NCBI RefSeq assembly: GCF_040676675.1
Contig: NZ_JBFAPK010000001.1
Coordinates: forward strand, 1 to 64,000
Origin: JBFAPK01 sp040676675
GTDB lineage: Bacteria > Actinomycetota > Actinomycetes > Mycobacteriales > Micromonosporaceae
Length of the DNA: 64,000 bases
Direction: 5' to 3'
This document shows, piece by piece, positions 1 through 8,162 of this stretch. The notes under the pieces were generated by a model, which saw nothing but the letters and a program-made list of their open reading frames with translations, was not told where the DNA came from and ran no database searches. Positions within the stretch are counted from its first letter, which is position 1. Each line of letters starts with the position of its first letter. The position numbers and the translations under genes are program-made.

Positions 1-28
1 TCTTTCCCCTCACGACGCTCTTCCGATC
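1..28 (+). other. Illumina TruSeq adapter remnant at contig edge
   Basis: Bases 1-8 (TCTTTCCC) and 11-28 (CACGACGCTCTTCCGATC) are identical to the TruSeq universal adapter, and only bases 9-10 differ. This is sequencing adapter left on the assembly, not genome. The true chromosome sequence probably starts near base 29. Confidence 0.93.
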
Positions 29-75
29 CGGCGAAGACATCAAGCCTGACGGGATTCGCCGGGCACGGCGGCCCC

Positions 76-139
76 ACCCCCAGCCCGGCCCACCCCCAGC
101 CCGGCCCACCCCCAGCCCGGCCCACCCCCAGCCCGGCCC
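76..139. repeat. 16-bp tandem repeat, four perfect copies
   Basis: Four consecutive copies of a C-rich 16-mer (ACCCCCAGCCCGGCCC) start at 76, 92, 108 and 124. The block lies downstream of the DUF4229 gene, next to the contig end. A repeat at a contig edge may be why the assembly broke here. No gene is visible between 29 and 181. Confidence 0.85.
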
Positions 140-181
140 ACGCGAGCCCGGCCGGCGGAACCAACCCGCCCCCGAACCGGC

Positions 182-451
182 TCAGGCGTCCTTGGAGGAC
201 CCCGCCTCGTCGTCGCCCGCCAGCGCCGACCGCAACCGCTCCTTCTCCGCCTTGCGCCGCTCCGCCGCGCTCGCCAACTGCTGGGCCATCTGGTCGCGCC
301 AGCCGCGGAGCAGGAAGAAGGAGACCGCCGCCGAGAAGGCCAGCGCCACCATCAGTTTGAGGAACAGGTTCATCTGGACCGGCCAGAGGGCCAGCACCAC
401 CACCACGAACAGGCCCACCCGGCCCAGCGTGTACTTTGCCGCGGCACTCAT
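182..451 (-). CDS. DUF4229 family small membrane protein
   Basis: An 89-residue protein. It has a short basic N-terminus, two hydrophobic segments (about residues 10-28 and 32-48), and a charged helical tail rich in Arg, Lys, Glu and Ala that ends in acidic and Ser residues. This size and plan fit the actinobacterial DUF4229 family, whose function is unknown. The ATG at 451 was chosen because longer in-frame extension only adds Arg/Gly-rich sequence typical of non-coding frames. It lies 11 bases after the next membrane protein and shares a strand with it and the MqnE-like gene, so the three may be co-transcribed. Confidence 0.75.
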   Translation of the reverse strand: MSAAAKYTLGRVGLFVVVVLALWPVQMNLFLKLMVALAFSAAVSFFLLRGWRDQMAQQLASAAERRKAEKERLRSALAGDDEAGSSKDA

Positions 452-462
452 CTTCGCTCCGA

Positions 463-885
463 TCAGCCCGTCCGGCGGTCCAGCCACCGGATGACGTGAA
501 ACCAGATCGCCGCGTACGCCCCGGCGGCGACCGTGGCCGCCAGCGCGCCGGACCAGAGCGTGGGCAACTCCTGGGCCAGGCCGGCGGCGAGCAGCCCGGC
601 GGTCACCGCCACGGCGGCGCTCACCAGCGCGGTCACCACCCGAGCGGGCCCGGACGGCCAGGCCCGGAAATCCTCGACGAAGATCCACGCCGGCAGGATC
701 AGGGCGAGCCAGCCGTTGGCGCGGCCGAACTCGCCGGTGCCCATGATGGTGACGACCCAGTCGAACAGCACCAGCGCCAGCACGCCGACGACCAGCCCGG
801 CGAGGACGACGCCGAGCAGGTCGCCCAGCCCGCTGATCCGCCCGGCGGTGTCGCGCCGCGGAAAGGTGCTCTGCCCCTCAGTCAT
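463..885 (-). CDS. four-helix membrane protein, unknown function
   Basis: About 140 residues from the ATG at 885 (MTEGQSTF...). Four hydrophobic stretches can be read (about residues 20-42, 52-70, 78-100 and 112-132), separated by short polar loops, with a basic C-terminus. No catalytic motif is recognised. An upstream in-frame start exists at 933, but the extra 16 residues look like shadow translation. It sits between the MqnE-like gene and the DUF4229 gene on the same strand. Its gene neighbourhood suggests a link to quinone or envelope functions, which is only inference. Confidence 0.65.
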   Translation of the reverse strand: MTEGQSTFPRRDTAGRISGLGDLLGVVLAGLVVGVLALVLFDWVVTIMGTGEFGRANGWLALILPAWIFVEDFRAWPSGPARVVTALVSAAVAVTAGLLAAGLAQELPTLWSGALAATVAAGAYAAIWFHVIRWLDRRTG

Positions 886-984
886 AACCAGTCGAGGGTA
901 CGTGAGCTGGCCGGTCGGCCGCCGCTGCCCCACCGGCCGCCGGAGCGACCGGGGGCCGGGACGACCGAGACCGGGGGCCGGGGA

Positions 985-2040
985 CTACGCCCAGACCCGC
1001 TGCGGTTCGGCCCGGCGCTCGGCCAGCGACGGCGGCGCGTCGTACTCGCGGAGCACCTCGTAGCGGGCGTTCCGCTCGACCGGGCGGAAACCGCCGTCCC
1101 AGATGAGCTGCAACAGGTCGTCGCGGTGCAGGAGGTCCGGTTCGCCGCCCGTCGCGGCGGTCACGGGCTCCGCGCCGGGGGTGCTGTCGAGGTCGTCGAC
1201 GCCGAAGCTCAGCGCGAGCTGGGCCGTCGAGATCCCGTGCCCCGCCCAGGCGCCGTTGAGGTGTGGCACGTTGTCCAGCAGCAGCCGGGAGACGGCGAGG
1301 GTACGCAGCGTGTCGGCGGCCGGCGGAACCTCGTGCCCCGTGGCCGCCGGGTCGGGCCGGCGCCGCAGCGGGACGAAGGTGGGGAAGCCACCCGTCTCGT
1401 CCTGGAGTTCGCGCAGCCGCAGCACGTGGTCGACCCGGTGGGGCGCCTCCTCGACGTGGCCGTACCGCATGGCGGCGGCGGTACGCAGGCCCTTGGCGTG
1501 CGCCAGCCGGTGGATCCGGGACCAGTCCGCCCAGTCGCACCCGTCCCCGCCGGAGCGGGCGCGTACCTCCGGGTCGAAGATCTCCGCGTCGGCACCGGTC
1601 AGCGCCGTCAGGCCCGCCTCGACCAGTTCGTCCAGCAGGTCGTCGGCGCTCCGGCCGGTGAGCCGCTCGAAGCGGCGCAGGCCGGTGGCGGAGAGCGCCA
1701 GCAGCGCCACCCCCGGCAGCGCGGTACGGAGTTCGGCCAGCAGCCGCGGGTAGTGCTCCCAGGACAGCGCCGGGTCCGGGCCCTCGACGAGGTACAGCGC
1801 GGTGGGTTCCTCGTCGCGCAGCCGGGCCGCCGCCGCCACCGGTTCGTCGCCGGTCAGCTCCAGCCGCCGGTCGACGCCGAAGAGCACCCGGTCGCCGCCC
1901 AGCGCCGTGCGCCGGTGGTGGGCCAGCCGGCCGAGCCAGGCGAGGTCGTCGCTGTCGTAGAGGGCGATGCCGTCGGCGCGGCTGAGGCGCTCCCCGGCGT
2001 ACACCTTCGCTTCGAGTTCCCGCTTGAGTCCGGCGTCCAT
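985..2040 (-). CDS. MqnE-like protein lacking the radical-SAM Fe-S motif
   Basis: 351 residues, clearly colinear with aminofutalosine synthase MqnE of the futalosine menaquinone pathway. It has the N-terminal helix with the DLAWLGRLAHHRR stretch, the SRIHRLAHAKG and HRVDHVLRLRELQDETGGF blocks, the FGVDDLD block, and the C-terminal SLAERRAEPQRVWA. The segment that should carry CxxxCxxC, directly after the LELT stretch at about residue 62, is missing: LELT runs straight into GDEPVAAAARL. About 28 residues are lost there and two later loops are also shorter, giving 351 residues against the usual 370-390. The frame is continuous, so this is not a simple frameshift. Without the [4Fe-4S] cysteines it cannot do radical-SAM chemistry. 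The ATG at 2040 follows GAAGGGG by 10 bases and is preferred to the GTG at 2049. Confidence 0.85.
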   Translation of the reverse strand: MDAGLKRELEAKVYAGERLSRADGIALYDSDDLAWLGRLAHHRRTALGGDRVLFGVDRRLELTGDEPVAAAARLRDEEPTALYLVEGPDPALSWEHYPRLLAELRTALPGVALLALSATGLRRFERLTGRSADDLLDELVEAGLTALTGADAEIFDPEVRARSGGDGCDWADWSRIHRLAHAKGLRTAAAMRYGHVEEAPHRVDHVLRLRELQDETGGFPTFVPLRRRPDPAATGHEVPPAADTLRTLAVSRLLLDNVPHLNGAWAGHGISTAQLALSFGVDDLDSTPGAEPVTAATGGEPDLLHRDDLLQLIWDGGFRPVERNARYEVLREYDAPPSLAERRAEPQRVWA

Positions 2041-2154
2041 TCCGGCCACGCCCCTTCCACCTGTGGTACTCCGGCGAGCGTACGTGGCCGCGCCGACGGG
2101 ACCACGGCCGGTCAGGGACCTGTGGCAGCGGATTCGTGCTCCCGATCACACCCG

Positions 2155-2215
2155 TTGCCCGAAGGAGCAGCGAGTCGGTTCACGGACTCTCAGTGTCCTG
2201 TTACCCGAAGGGCAA
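2155..2215. promoter_or_regulatory. nested inverted repeats upstream of the NlpC/P60 gene
   Basis: TTGCCC (2155-2160) pairs with GGGCAA (2210-2215). Inside it, GAGTC (2172-2176) pairs with GACTC (2185-2189). The arms sit about 120-175 bases before the NlpC/P60 start, in the divergent gap with the MqnE-like gene. It could be a structured leader or an operator. The gap also holds a low-GC patch near 2231-2250. Confidence 0.35.
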
Positions 2216-2331
2216 TCGACATGGCTGGTGATTTGCGGTAAGAAATTTTGGGACGGGCGGTACCACTCGGCGCGATACCACGCCGCACCACGAGTGCGGG
2301 CGAGGCGAGCGCGATCTGGACGGGGAGCGGG

Positions 2332-3861
2332 ATGGCGAAGAACAGACGCGGACGGGCATTCAGGCTGGATTCGACCATCAACCCCGTGCTCCGCCCGCTG
2401 CTCTGGTCCGCGGTGCTCGGTGCGGCCGTGGCGTTCGCCTTCACGAACCCGGTCCAGGCGGCTCCGGTCTACGCCGATCCGCCGCCGCCGAACAGCATCC
2501 CCGACACGGGCAGCCGGCCGCAGCTTCCGGACGGCATCCAGTCCATCCAGCTGCCCGGCGGGCCCGCCGTCCCCGGCGGCGCCCCGATCCTGCCGGTCGG
2601 CATCAACGGTCCACTCGCGACACAGATAAACAACCTGCAGGTCGAGGTCAACCAGCTCGGCGAGAACCTGCTGGTGCTCCGGCAGAGCAAGGACGCCGGG
2701 AACGTCGAGCTGCAGGCCGCCACGGAGGCCCTCACCCGCGCCGAGCAGGACCTGACCGTCGCGCGGCAGGCCGCCGACCGGTACGCGGAGGAGGCCCTCA
2801 AGGAGGCCGCGGCCCTGCCGCCGGGCGAGTTCGGCACCGACCTGCACGGGCTGGGCGCGCTCAGCCGGCTCCAGAAGGGCGAGGCCGCGGGTGGCGACAC
2901 CGACGCCGCCGCCCGGGAACTGGCCCGCGCGACCGAGGCGCAGCAGCACGCGCTGCAGACCAAGCTCGACGCGGAGAGCCGGCTCGGGAAGCTGACCGAG
3001 GAGTTCACCAAGCTAGAGGCGACCTACAACACGAAGGCCGCCGCGCTGGTGAAGCTGCGGCAGGACAACGCCGCGCAGGTCGAGGCGATCGAGCGGGCGC
3101 AGGAGGCCGCGGAGCAGCGGAACGGGGCCCAGTACCTCAACGGCTCGTACCTCAACGGCAAGGCGGCCCACCCGCGCGCGCTCGCCGCCGTGAGCTACGC
3201 GCTCGCCCAGCTCGGCGACCCCTACCTCTGGGGCTCCGAGGGCCCCAACCGGTTCGACTGCTCCGGCCTGATGTGGGCGGCCTACCGCTCCAAGGGGGCG
3301 GACTACTTCGACCTGCCGCGCGTCTCCCGCGACCAGTACTACGCCACCCGCTTCCGCGAGGTGGACCGCTCGGCCCTGCTCCCCGGCGACCTGCTCTTCT
3401 TCGCCTCCAACAGCAGCTGGACCAGCATCCACCACGTCGCCATGTACATCGGCGGCGGCCGGATGGTGCACGCGCCGACCACGGGCGACGTGGTGAAGAT
3501 TTCCCAGGTGCCGTGGTCCCGCCTCTACAAGGCGACCCGCATCTTCGGCGCGGTCGACGCCCCGAAGACGAACCCGCCGAAGCCACCCACGAACACCCCG
3601 AAGCCGCCCACCAACACGCCGAAGCCGCCCACGGACGACCCGACCACGCCGCCGGACACCGACCCGCCGACGACCCCGCCCGACACTCCGCCGGCGACCC
3701 CGCCGAAGCCGCCGGCCCCGCCGCGCCCGCCGAAGCCGCGCCCGACGGCGACCACGCCGAGCCCGACGCCGCAGCCGCCGAGCAGCGAACCGTCGAGCGA
3801 GGAGCCGAGCGCCTCCACCTCCGCCGAGTCCAGCCCGAGCGCGGAGTCGAGCGGCAGCTGA
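2332..3861 (+). CDS. secreted NlpC/P60 peptidoglycan endopeptidase
   Basis: 509 residues. A basic N-terminus and a hydrophobic segment ending in VQAAPVYA form a signal peptide (residues 1-44). A long coiled coil follows (about 93-263), then an NlpC/P60 domain (283-407). That domain has Cys310 in FDCSGLMW and His367/368 in SIHHVAMYIG as the expected catalytic residues, with the LPGDLLFF block. The last 100 residues are Pro/Thr/Ser-rich and probably span or associate with the wall. This matches RipA/RpfB-like actinobacterial cell-wall hydrolases, which cut stem peptides at D-Glu-mDAP bonds during growth and division. The ATG at 2332 has GGGGAG 5 bases upstream. A longer in-frame start at 2248 lacks a signal-like beginning. 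Confidence 0.92.
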   Translation: MAKNRRGRAFRLDSTINPVLRPLLWSAVLGAAVAFAFTNPVQAAPVYADPPPPNSIPDTGSRPQLPDGIQSIQLPGGPAVPGGAPILPVGINGPLATQINNLQVEVNQLGENLLVLRQSKDAGNVELQAATEALTRAEQDLTVARQAADRYAEEALKEAAALPPGEFGTDLHGLGALSRLQKGEAAGGDTDAAARELARATEAQQHALQTKLDAESRLGKLTEEFTKLEATYNTKAAALVKLRQDNAAQVEAIERAQEAAEQRNGAQYLNGSYLNGKAAHPRALAAVSYALAQLGDPYLWGSEGPNRFDCSGLMWAAYRSKGADYFDLPRVSRDQYYATRFREVDRSALLPGDLLFFASNSSWTSIHHVAMYIGGGRMVHAPTTGDVVKISQVPWSRLYKATRIFGAVDAPKTNPPKPPTNTPKPPTNTPKPPTDDPTTPPDTDPPTTPPDTPPATPPKPPAPPRPPKPRPTATTPSPTPQPPSSEPSSEEPSASTSAESSPSAESSGS

Positions 3862-3870
3862 GGCGCGCGG

Positions 3871-3889
3871 CGGCGGGCGGGCCCCGCCG
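3871..3889 (+). terminator. hairpin after the NlpC/P60 gene
   Basis: CGGCGGG, a 5-base loop, then CCCGCCG, ten bases past the stop codon. There is no U-tract, as is common in actinomycetes. Confidence 0.45.
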
Positions 3890-4046
3890 AGGCGCGTTCC
3901 CAATTCGCATCCGTCGCGGCACTCCGGCTGTGCTCCGGCGGCCGGATGTGGCACCGTGAGACCGGAGTGGGGCCAGGTGTGTCCGGTCCCGCGTGCCCGG
4001 TCTCGCGTGGTCGGCCCGGGCGCGATCGTGGGTGCGGGAGGCAGTG

Positions 4047-5975
4047 ATGGACGAAGTACGGAATCCGGCTACCGGCGGAGAGGCGGGTAACGGCCCCGAT
4101 GCCGCCGGGTCGTCCGTACCGCGCTCCGACGACGCGGCCGAGCTGACCCCGCTGCCGCCCCTGCCGCCCGTCGGCACCGCCCCCGCCACGGCCCCGGCGG
4201 AGGAGGAGCTGCCCGAGCCGTACGAGCCGCCGCCCGCCCCGCTGGCCGGCACGCTCTGGCCCGGCACGGTCGCCACCGCCGAGCCGGACGCTCCGGAGGG
4301 GGCCGATCGGGACGCGGGCGGCGCTGAACGAGAGACGCCGGCACCGGCCGAGCCCTCGGTCCGGGGACGGGCCAGCGTCGCGGCCGTCGTCCGGCCCAGC
4401 TCGGACGAGATCGAGCGGATCGCCCCGGCGGCGACCGGGGGCGGCAGGACCTACCGGGCCGGCGAACTCGACGCGGGCGACCTCGGCTCGGGCGGAGCCG
4501 ACGCGGTCGCGGCCCCGGCCGGCGAACCGGGCGGCCCGGCACCCGACGCACCGGCGCTCGGGGGCTGGGAGCCCGGCAGCCCGCCCCTCGGAGGCCGCGA
4601 GTCCGACGGGCCAGCTCTCGGAGGCCGCGAGTCCGACGGGCCAGTCCTCGGAGGCCGCGAGTCCGGCAGTCCGCAGGCCGGTGATCGCCAGCCCGACGGC
4701 GGCGAGGGTGACGGCCGCGAGCCCTGGGCTCCGGTCCGGCCGGCCGAGCAGTCGGTGCCGCCGCTGGCCCGCCGCACGCCGCGTACCCCCACGGCCACCG
4801 GATCCTGGTCGGCCTTCGCGAAGGCGAACGAGAAGTCGGAGACGGCGGATCCGAGCGGCAGCGGTACGGGCGAGGACACCGGCGCCCGTGACGCGTCCGG
4901 CGCGCTCGGCCCGTCCGGCTCCGTCGAGTCCTTCCTCGGCGCGCGCGGTGCCTCGGGCGCCGGCGGTACGGCCGCGGCCGAGGGGCAGCCGGCTCCGGCG
5001 GGGTCCGCGCCCCCGCCCGGCTACACCGTCCCGGCCCAGCGGATGCCCAGCCCGATGGAGTCGAGCACGGCCCGGGCCAGCGCCTCGGTACCCCAGCTGC
5101 GCCGGGTGACGCCGGACGAGATCGGCGCGAACGTCCCGGTCGCGGCCGGGGGCGCCAACGTCTACCGGGCCGGCGCCGGCCCCGCCACGGCGAACCCACC
5201 CCGGCCGGAACCGGTCGAGCCGGTGCAGCCGCCACGGCCGCCCGCTCCGCCCATCCCACCCGTGCCGACCCCGCCTCCGCCGCCGGGCCCCGGACCCACC
5301 CCACCCGGACCGACCCCTCCGCCGCCCGGACCGGTGCCGCCGGTGCCGCCCACCCCGCCGCCGCCCGGGCCGGTACCGCCGGCACCGGCACCGCCGCACC
5401 CACCGGGCCCCGTGCCCGAGCCGGCGCCTCCGTTCCCGCCTCCGCCGGTCACCTCGGGCGTCTCGACCCTGCTCGGCGGCGGGCCCGTTCCCGCCCCGCC
5501 CACCTCCGCGCCACCGGCCGCTCCACCGCTCTCCACCGCCGCGCGGTCCACCACCCCGATGCCCAGCGCGCCGCCGGCCGCGTCCAGCGCGCCGCCGTCG
5601 AGCGCGCCACCGGTGGTTCCCGCCGCCGCGCTGCCGAGTTGGCCCCCGTCCGCCAGCCCGGCCAGCGTGGCCGGTGGCGGGTTTCCGCCAGCGGCGGCGC
5701 AGGGCGCCGCCTCCCGCCCGCCGGGCAACGTCTACGGCGGCGGCGACCCCGGGGAGCTGACCACCGCGATGTCGCTGCCGGACCCGGCGGTGGAGAACTC
5801 CGGCTCGCTGACCGGCCACATCCTCGCCCAGGGCTGGGCGGACACCCCGGCGTCGAAGGGGAACACCACCCGGGTCGTGCTGGTACTGGTGATCGGCCTC
5901 GGCATCCTGGTCGCGGTCGGCCTGATCGCGGTACTCGTCGCCGGTGACGCCCTGAGCGGCCTGCTCGGCGGCTGA
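4047..5975 (+). CDS. proline-rich tail-anchored membrane protein
   Basis: 642 residues, mostly low-complexity Pro/Ala/Gly/Glu sequence, with one transmembrane helix at the extreme C-terminus (VVLVLVIGLGILVAVGLIAVL, about residues 610-632). A motif of about 27 residues occurs twice (encoded near 4390-4470 and 5099-5175). It has the shape P-x-DEI...AxGG...YRAG. A tandem LGGRESDGP unit is repeated three times near 4600-4670. Polyproline runs fill 5200-5450. The ATG at 4047 has GGGAGG upstream. No enzymatic domain is seen. The repeated YRAG motif and C-terminal anchor suggest a cytoplasmic scaffold or signalling partner, which is inference. Confidence 0.7.
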   Translation: MDEVRNPATGGEAGNGPDAAGSSVPRSDDAAELTPLPPLPPVGTAPATAPAEEELPEPYEPPPAPLAGTLWPGTVATAEPDAPEGADRDAGGAERETPAPAEPSVRGRASVAAVVRPSSDEIERIAPAATGGGRTYRAGELDAGDLGSGGADAVAAPAGEPGGPAPDAPALGGWEPGSPPLGGRESDGPALGGRESDGPVLGGRESGSPQAGDRQPDGGEGDGREPWAPVRPAEQSVPPLARRTPRTPTATGSWSAFAKANEKSETADPSGSGTGEDTGARDASGALGPSGSVESFLGARGASGAGGTAAAEGQPAPAGSAPPPGYTVPAQRMPSPMESSTARASASVPQLRRVTPDEIGANVPVAAGGANVYRAGAGPATANPPRPEPVEPVQPPRPPAPPIPPVPTPPPPPGPGPTPPGPTPPPPGPVPPVPPTPPPPGPVPPAPAPPHPPGPVPEPAPPFPPPPVTSGVSTLLGGGPVPAPPTSAPPAAPPLSTAARSTTPMPSAPPAASSAPPSSAPPVVPAAALPSWPPSASPASVAGGGFPPAAAQGAASRPPGNVYGGGDPGELTTAMSLPDPAVENSGSLTGHILAQGWADTPASKGNTTRVVLVLVIGLGILVAVGLIAVLVAGDALSGLLGG

Positions 5976-6234
5976 GCGGTACGGGCGGGCCGACGAACGT
6001 CGCGGCGCTCAGCGGCCCCAATTCCGTTGCGCGAACGGTGGGGTGGTGCCAAGGTGAGCCTCCCCACTGGGAGTGTCGCGCGCGTGTCGGTACCGACCGG
6101 CACCCGTACACTCGTAGTGATCACTGACCTGGCGTGCCCGGCGCACGCCCACGGGCGATCTTGCTGGCGAATCAGCGGCGACCACTCGGCCGCGGCGGGC
6201 CATCGCGAAGATGCGCCCCGCTTGAGAGGTTTAC

Positions 6235-8085
6235 TTGACGTCCTTCGCTGACCCCAGCACGTTCCCGTCCGTCTTCGACGCCCCCGTGGAGTCCTCCCGC
6301 GCCGACGCCACCCCGGACACCGCATCGACCGAGCCCGTCGCGGCCGCCGCGCCGGCCGGTACCGGACCGGAGATCCCGCGGCAGGCCCCACCGGCGGCGG
6401 CCGAGACCCGCACCACCGAACCGCCCGCGGCTGAACCGCCCGCGGCCGAGCCCGCCGCCGAGCCGGACTTCGCCGCGCTCGGGCTGCCCGGGCAGCTGGT
6501 CCGGGCCCTGCGCCGGGAGGGGATCACCGCCCCGTTCGAGATCCAGCGCGCCACCGTGCCGGACGCGCTCGCCGGCCGGGACGTGCTCGGCCGGGGCCAG
6601 ACCGGCTCCGGCAAGACGCTGGCCTTCGGGCTGCCCGTGCTGGCCCGGCTCGCCGCCGGCGGCCGGGCCCGACCGGGCCACCCGCGCGCGCTGATCATGG
6701 TGCCGACCCGCGAGCTGGCCATGCAGGTCAACGACGCGCTGCTGCCGCTCGGCAAGGCGGTCGGGGTGTTCCTCAAGACGGCCGTCGGCGGCGTGCCGTA
6801 CGACCGGCAGATCGACGCGCTGCGACGCGGGGTCGAGATCATCGTGGCGACGCCGGGCCGCCTCGGCGACCTGATCGAGCGGGGCGCGTGCAGCCTCGAC
6901 GACATCGAGATCACGGTCCTCGACGAGGCCGACCAGATGGCCGACATGGGCTTCCTGCCGGAGGTCACCGAGCTGCTCGCGAAGACCCCGGCGGGCGCAC
7001 AGCGGCTGCTCTTCTCGGCAACGCTCGACGGCGACGTCGACGCGCTGGTCCAGCGCTTCATGACCGACCCGGTGACCCACTCCACCGCCCCGCCGACCGC
7101 CGCGGTCTCCACGATGGACCATCACCTGCTGCTGATCCCGCCGCAGGAGAAGTTCGCGGTGGCCGCGTCGATCGCCGCGCGCGACGGCCGCACGATGATG
7201 TTCGCCCGTACCCAGATGGGCGTGGACCGGCTGGTCGAGCAGCTCGCCGCGGTGGGCGTACGGGCCGGCGCGCTGCACGGCGGCAAGACCCAGCGGGTAC
7301 GCACCCGCACGCTGGCCGAGTTCAAGGAGGGCCGGACGAACGTGCTGGTCGCCACCGACGTGGCCGCCCGCGGCATCCACGTGGACGGGGTCTCGCTGGT
7401 GGTGCACGTCGACCCGCCGAAGGACCCGAAGGACTACCTGCACCGGGCCGGGCGCACCGCGCGGGCCGGCGAGTCGGGCGCCGTCGCCACGCTGGTCCTG
7501 CCCAAGCAGCGCCGGAGCACCCTCGCGATGCTCCAGAAGGCGGGCGTCGAGCCGGCGCAGCTGCGCGTCCGCTCGGGTGACCCGGCGCTGGCCGAGCTGA
7601 CCGGCGCGCAGGCCCCCAGCGGCGTACCGGTGGTGGACGAGCCGGCCCCGCGCCGGTTCGACCGGCGTCACGGCGACCGGGACGGGCGTTCGTACCGCGA
7701 CGGCGAGCGCCGCGACGCACGGCCGTACCGGGACCGCGACGGTGACCGCCGCGACGGCCGCCGCTTCGGCGACCGCGACCGCGACGGCGCGCGCCGCCCG
7801 CAGGGTGACCGGGACGGCGAGCGGCGCTTCGGGGACCGGGACGGCCGGACCGGTGGCGAGTACCGCTACGCCGGTCGCGCCGACCGTGGCACCGGGCGGC
7901 CGGGCGGCGAGTGGCGCGGTACCGAGCGCCGGGGCGGCGAGTGGTCCCCGGGCGAGCGCCGAGGCGGCCTCCGCCACGACAGCCGGCCCCGGGACGAGCG
8001 GCCCGCCGACGACCGCGCCCGCGACGACCGCCGGCCGCCGTCCGATCGGCGTTTCGGCACTCGGCGCCCGAGCCGCAGCTACTGA
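6235..8085 (+). CDS. DEAD-box ATP-dependent RNA helicase
   Basis: 616 residues beginning with a TTG that has GAGAGG five bases upstream. Residues 1-80 are a Pro/Ala/Glu-rich extension. The helicase core then shows a Q motif region, Walker A GQTGSGKT (121-128), PTRELA, DEAD (230-233), SAT, the ARGIHVDGV motif and HRAGRTARAG (403-412). The last 140 residues are a highly charged Arg/Asp/Gly tail like the RNA-binding tails of CsdA/RhlE-type helicases. Such enzymes unwind structured mRNA and rRNA during ribosome assembly and cold growth. The 259-base upstream gap could carry a regulatory leader. Confidence 0.95.
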   Translation: MTSFADPSTFPSVFDAPVESSRADATPDTASTEPVAAAAPAGTGPEIPRQAPPAAAETRTTEPPAAEPPAAEPAAEPDFAALGLPGQLVRALRREGITAPFEIQRATVPDALAGRDVLGRGQTGSGKTLAFGLPVLARLAAGGRARPGHPRALIMVPTRELAMQVNDALLPLGKAVGVFLKTAVGGVPYDRQIDALRRGVEIIVATPGRLGDLIERGACSLDDIEITVLDEADQMADMGFLPEVTELLAKTPAGAQRLLFSATLDGDVDALVQRFMTDPVTHSTAPPTAAVSTMDHHLLLIPPQEKFAVAASIAARDGRTMMFARTQMGVDRLVEQLAAVGVRAGALHGGKTQRVRTRTLAEFKEGRTNVLVATDVAARGIHVDGVSLVVHVDPPKDPKDYLHRAGRTARAGESGAVATLVLPKQRRSTLAMLQKAGVEPAQLRVRSGDPALAELTGAQAPSGVPVVDEPAPRRFDRRHGDRDGRSYRDGERRDARPYRDRDGDRRDGRRFGDRDRDGARRPQGDRDGERRFGDRDGRTGGEYRYAGRADRGTGRPGGEWRGTERRGGEWSPGERRGGLRHDSRPRDERPADDRARDDRRPPSDRRFGTRRPSRSY

Positions 8086-8107
8086 CGCATCCGCAAGCCC
8101 GAGCGCG

Positions 8108-8139
8108 CGGGTGCCGCACCGGAAGCGGTGCGGCACCCG
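8108..8139 (+). terminator. strong hairpin terminator after the helicase
   Basis: A perfect 14-bp stem (CGGGTGCCGCACCG) with loop GAAG, 23 bases after the helicase stop codon and before the next gene start. Confidence 0.8.
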
Positions 8140-8162
8140 GGCCGGGCCGGTAACGTCGGTCC

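Noticed and set aside
76..139. 16-bp tandem repeats as a CRISPR array
   Set aside because: Copies are directly adjacent without spacers.
985..2040. Frameshift or pseudogene explanation for the missing MqnE cysteines
   Set aside because: No CxxxCxxC is found in the other frames at the junction (about 1800-1860), the frame is continuous, and flanking family blocks are intact.
436..2241. Long open frame on the plus strand opposite the MqnE-like and membrane genes
   Set aside because: Composition is Arg/Pro/Gly-rich without any domain, and the minus-strand proteins have clear family blocks. It is a shadow frame of high-GC coding DNA.
2041..2331. ydaO-type c-di-AMP riboswitch before the NlpC/P60 gene
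   Set aside because: The conserved sequence blocks of that riboswitch could not be found; only simple inverted repeats are present.
3525..5819. 764-codon open frame on the minus strand
   Set aside because: Arg/Gly-rich translation antisense to the NlpC/P60 and proline-rich genes, with no start context or domain.
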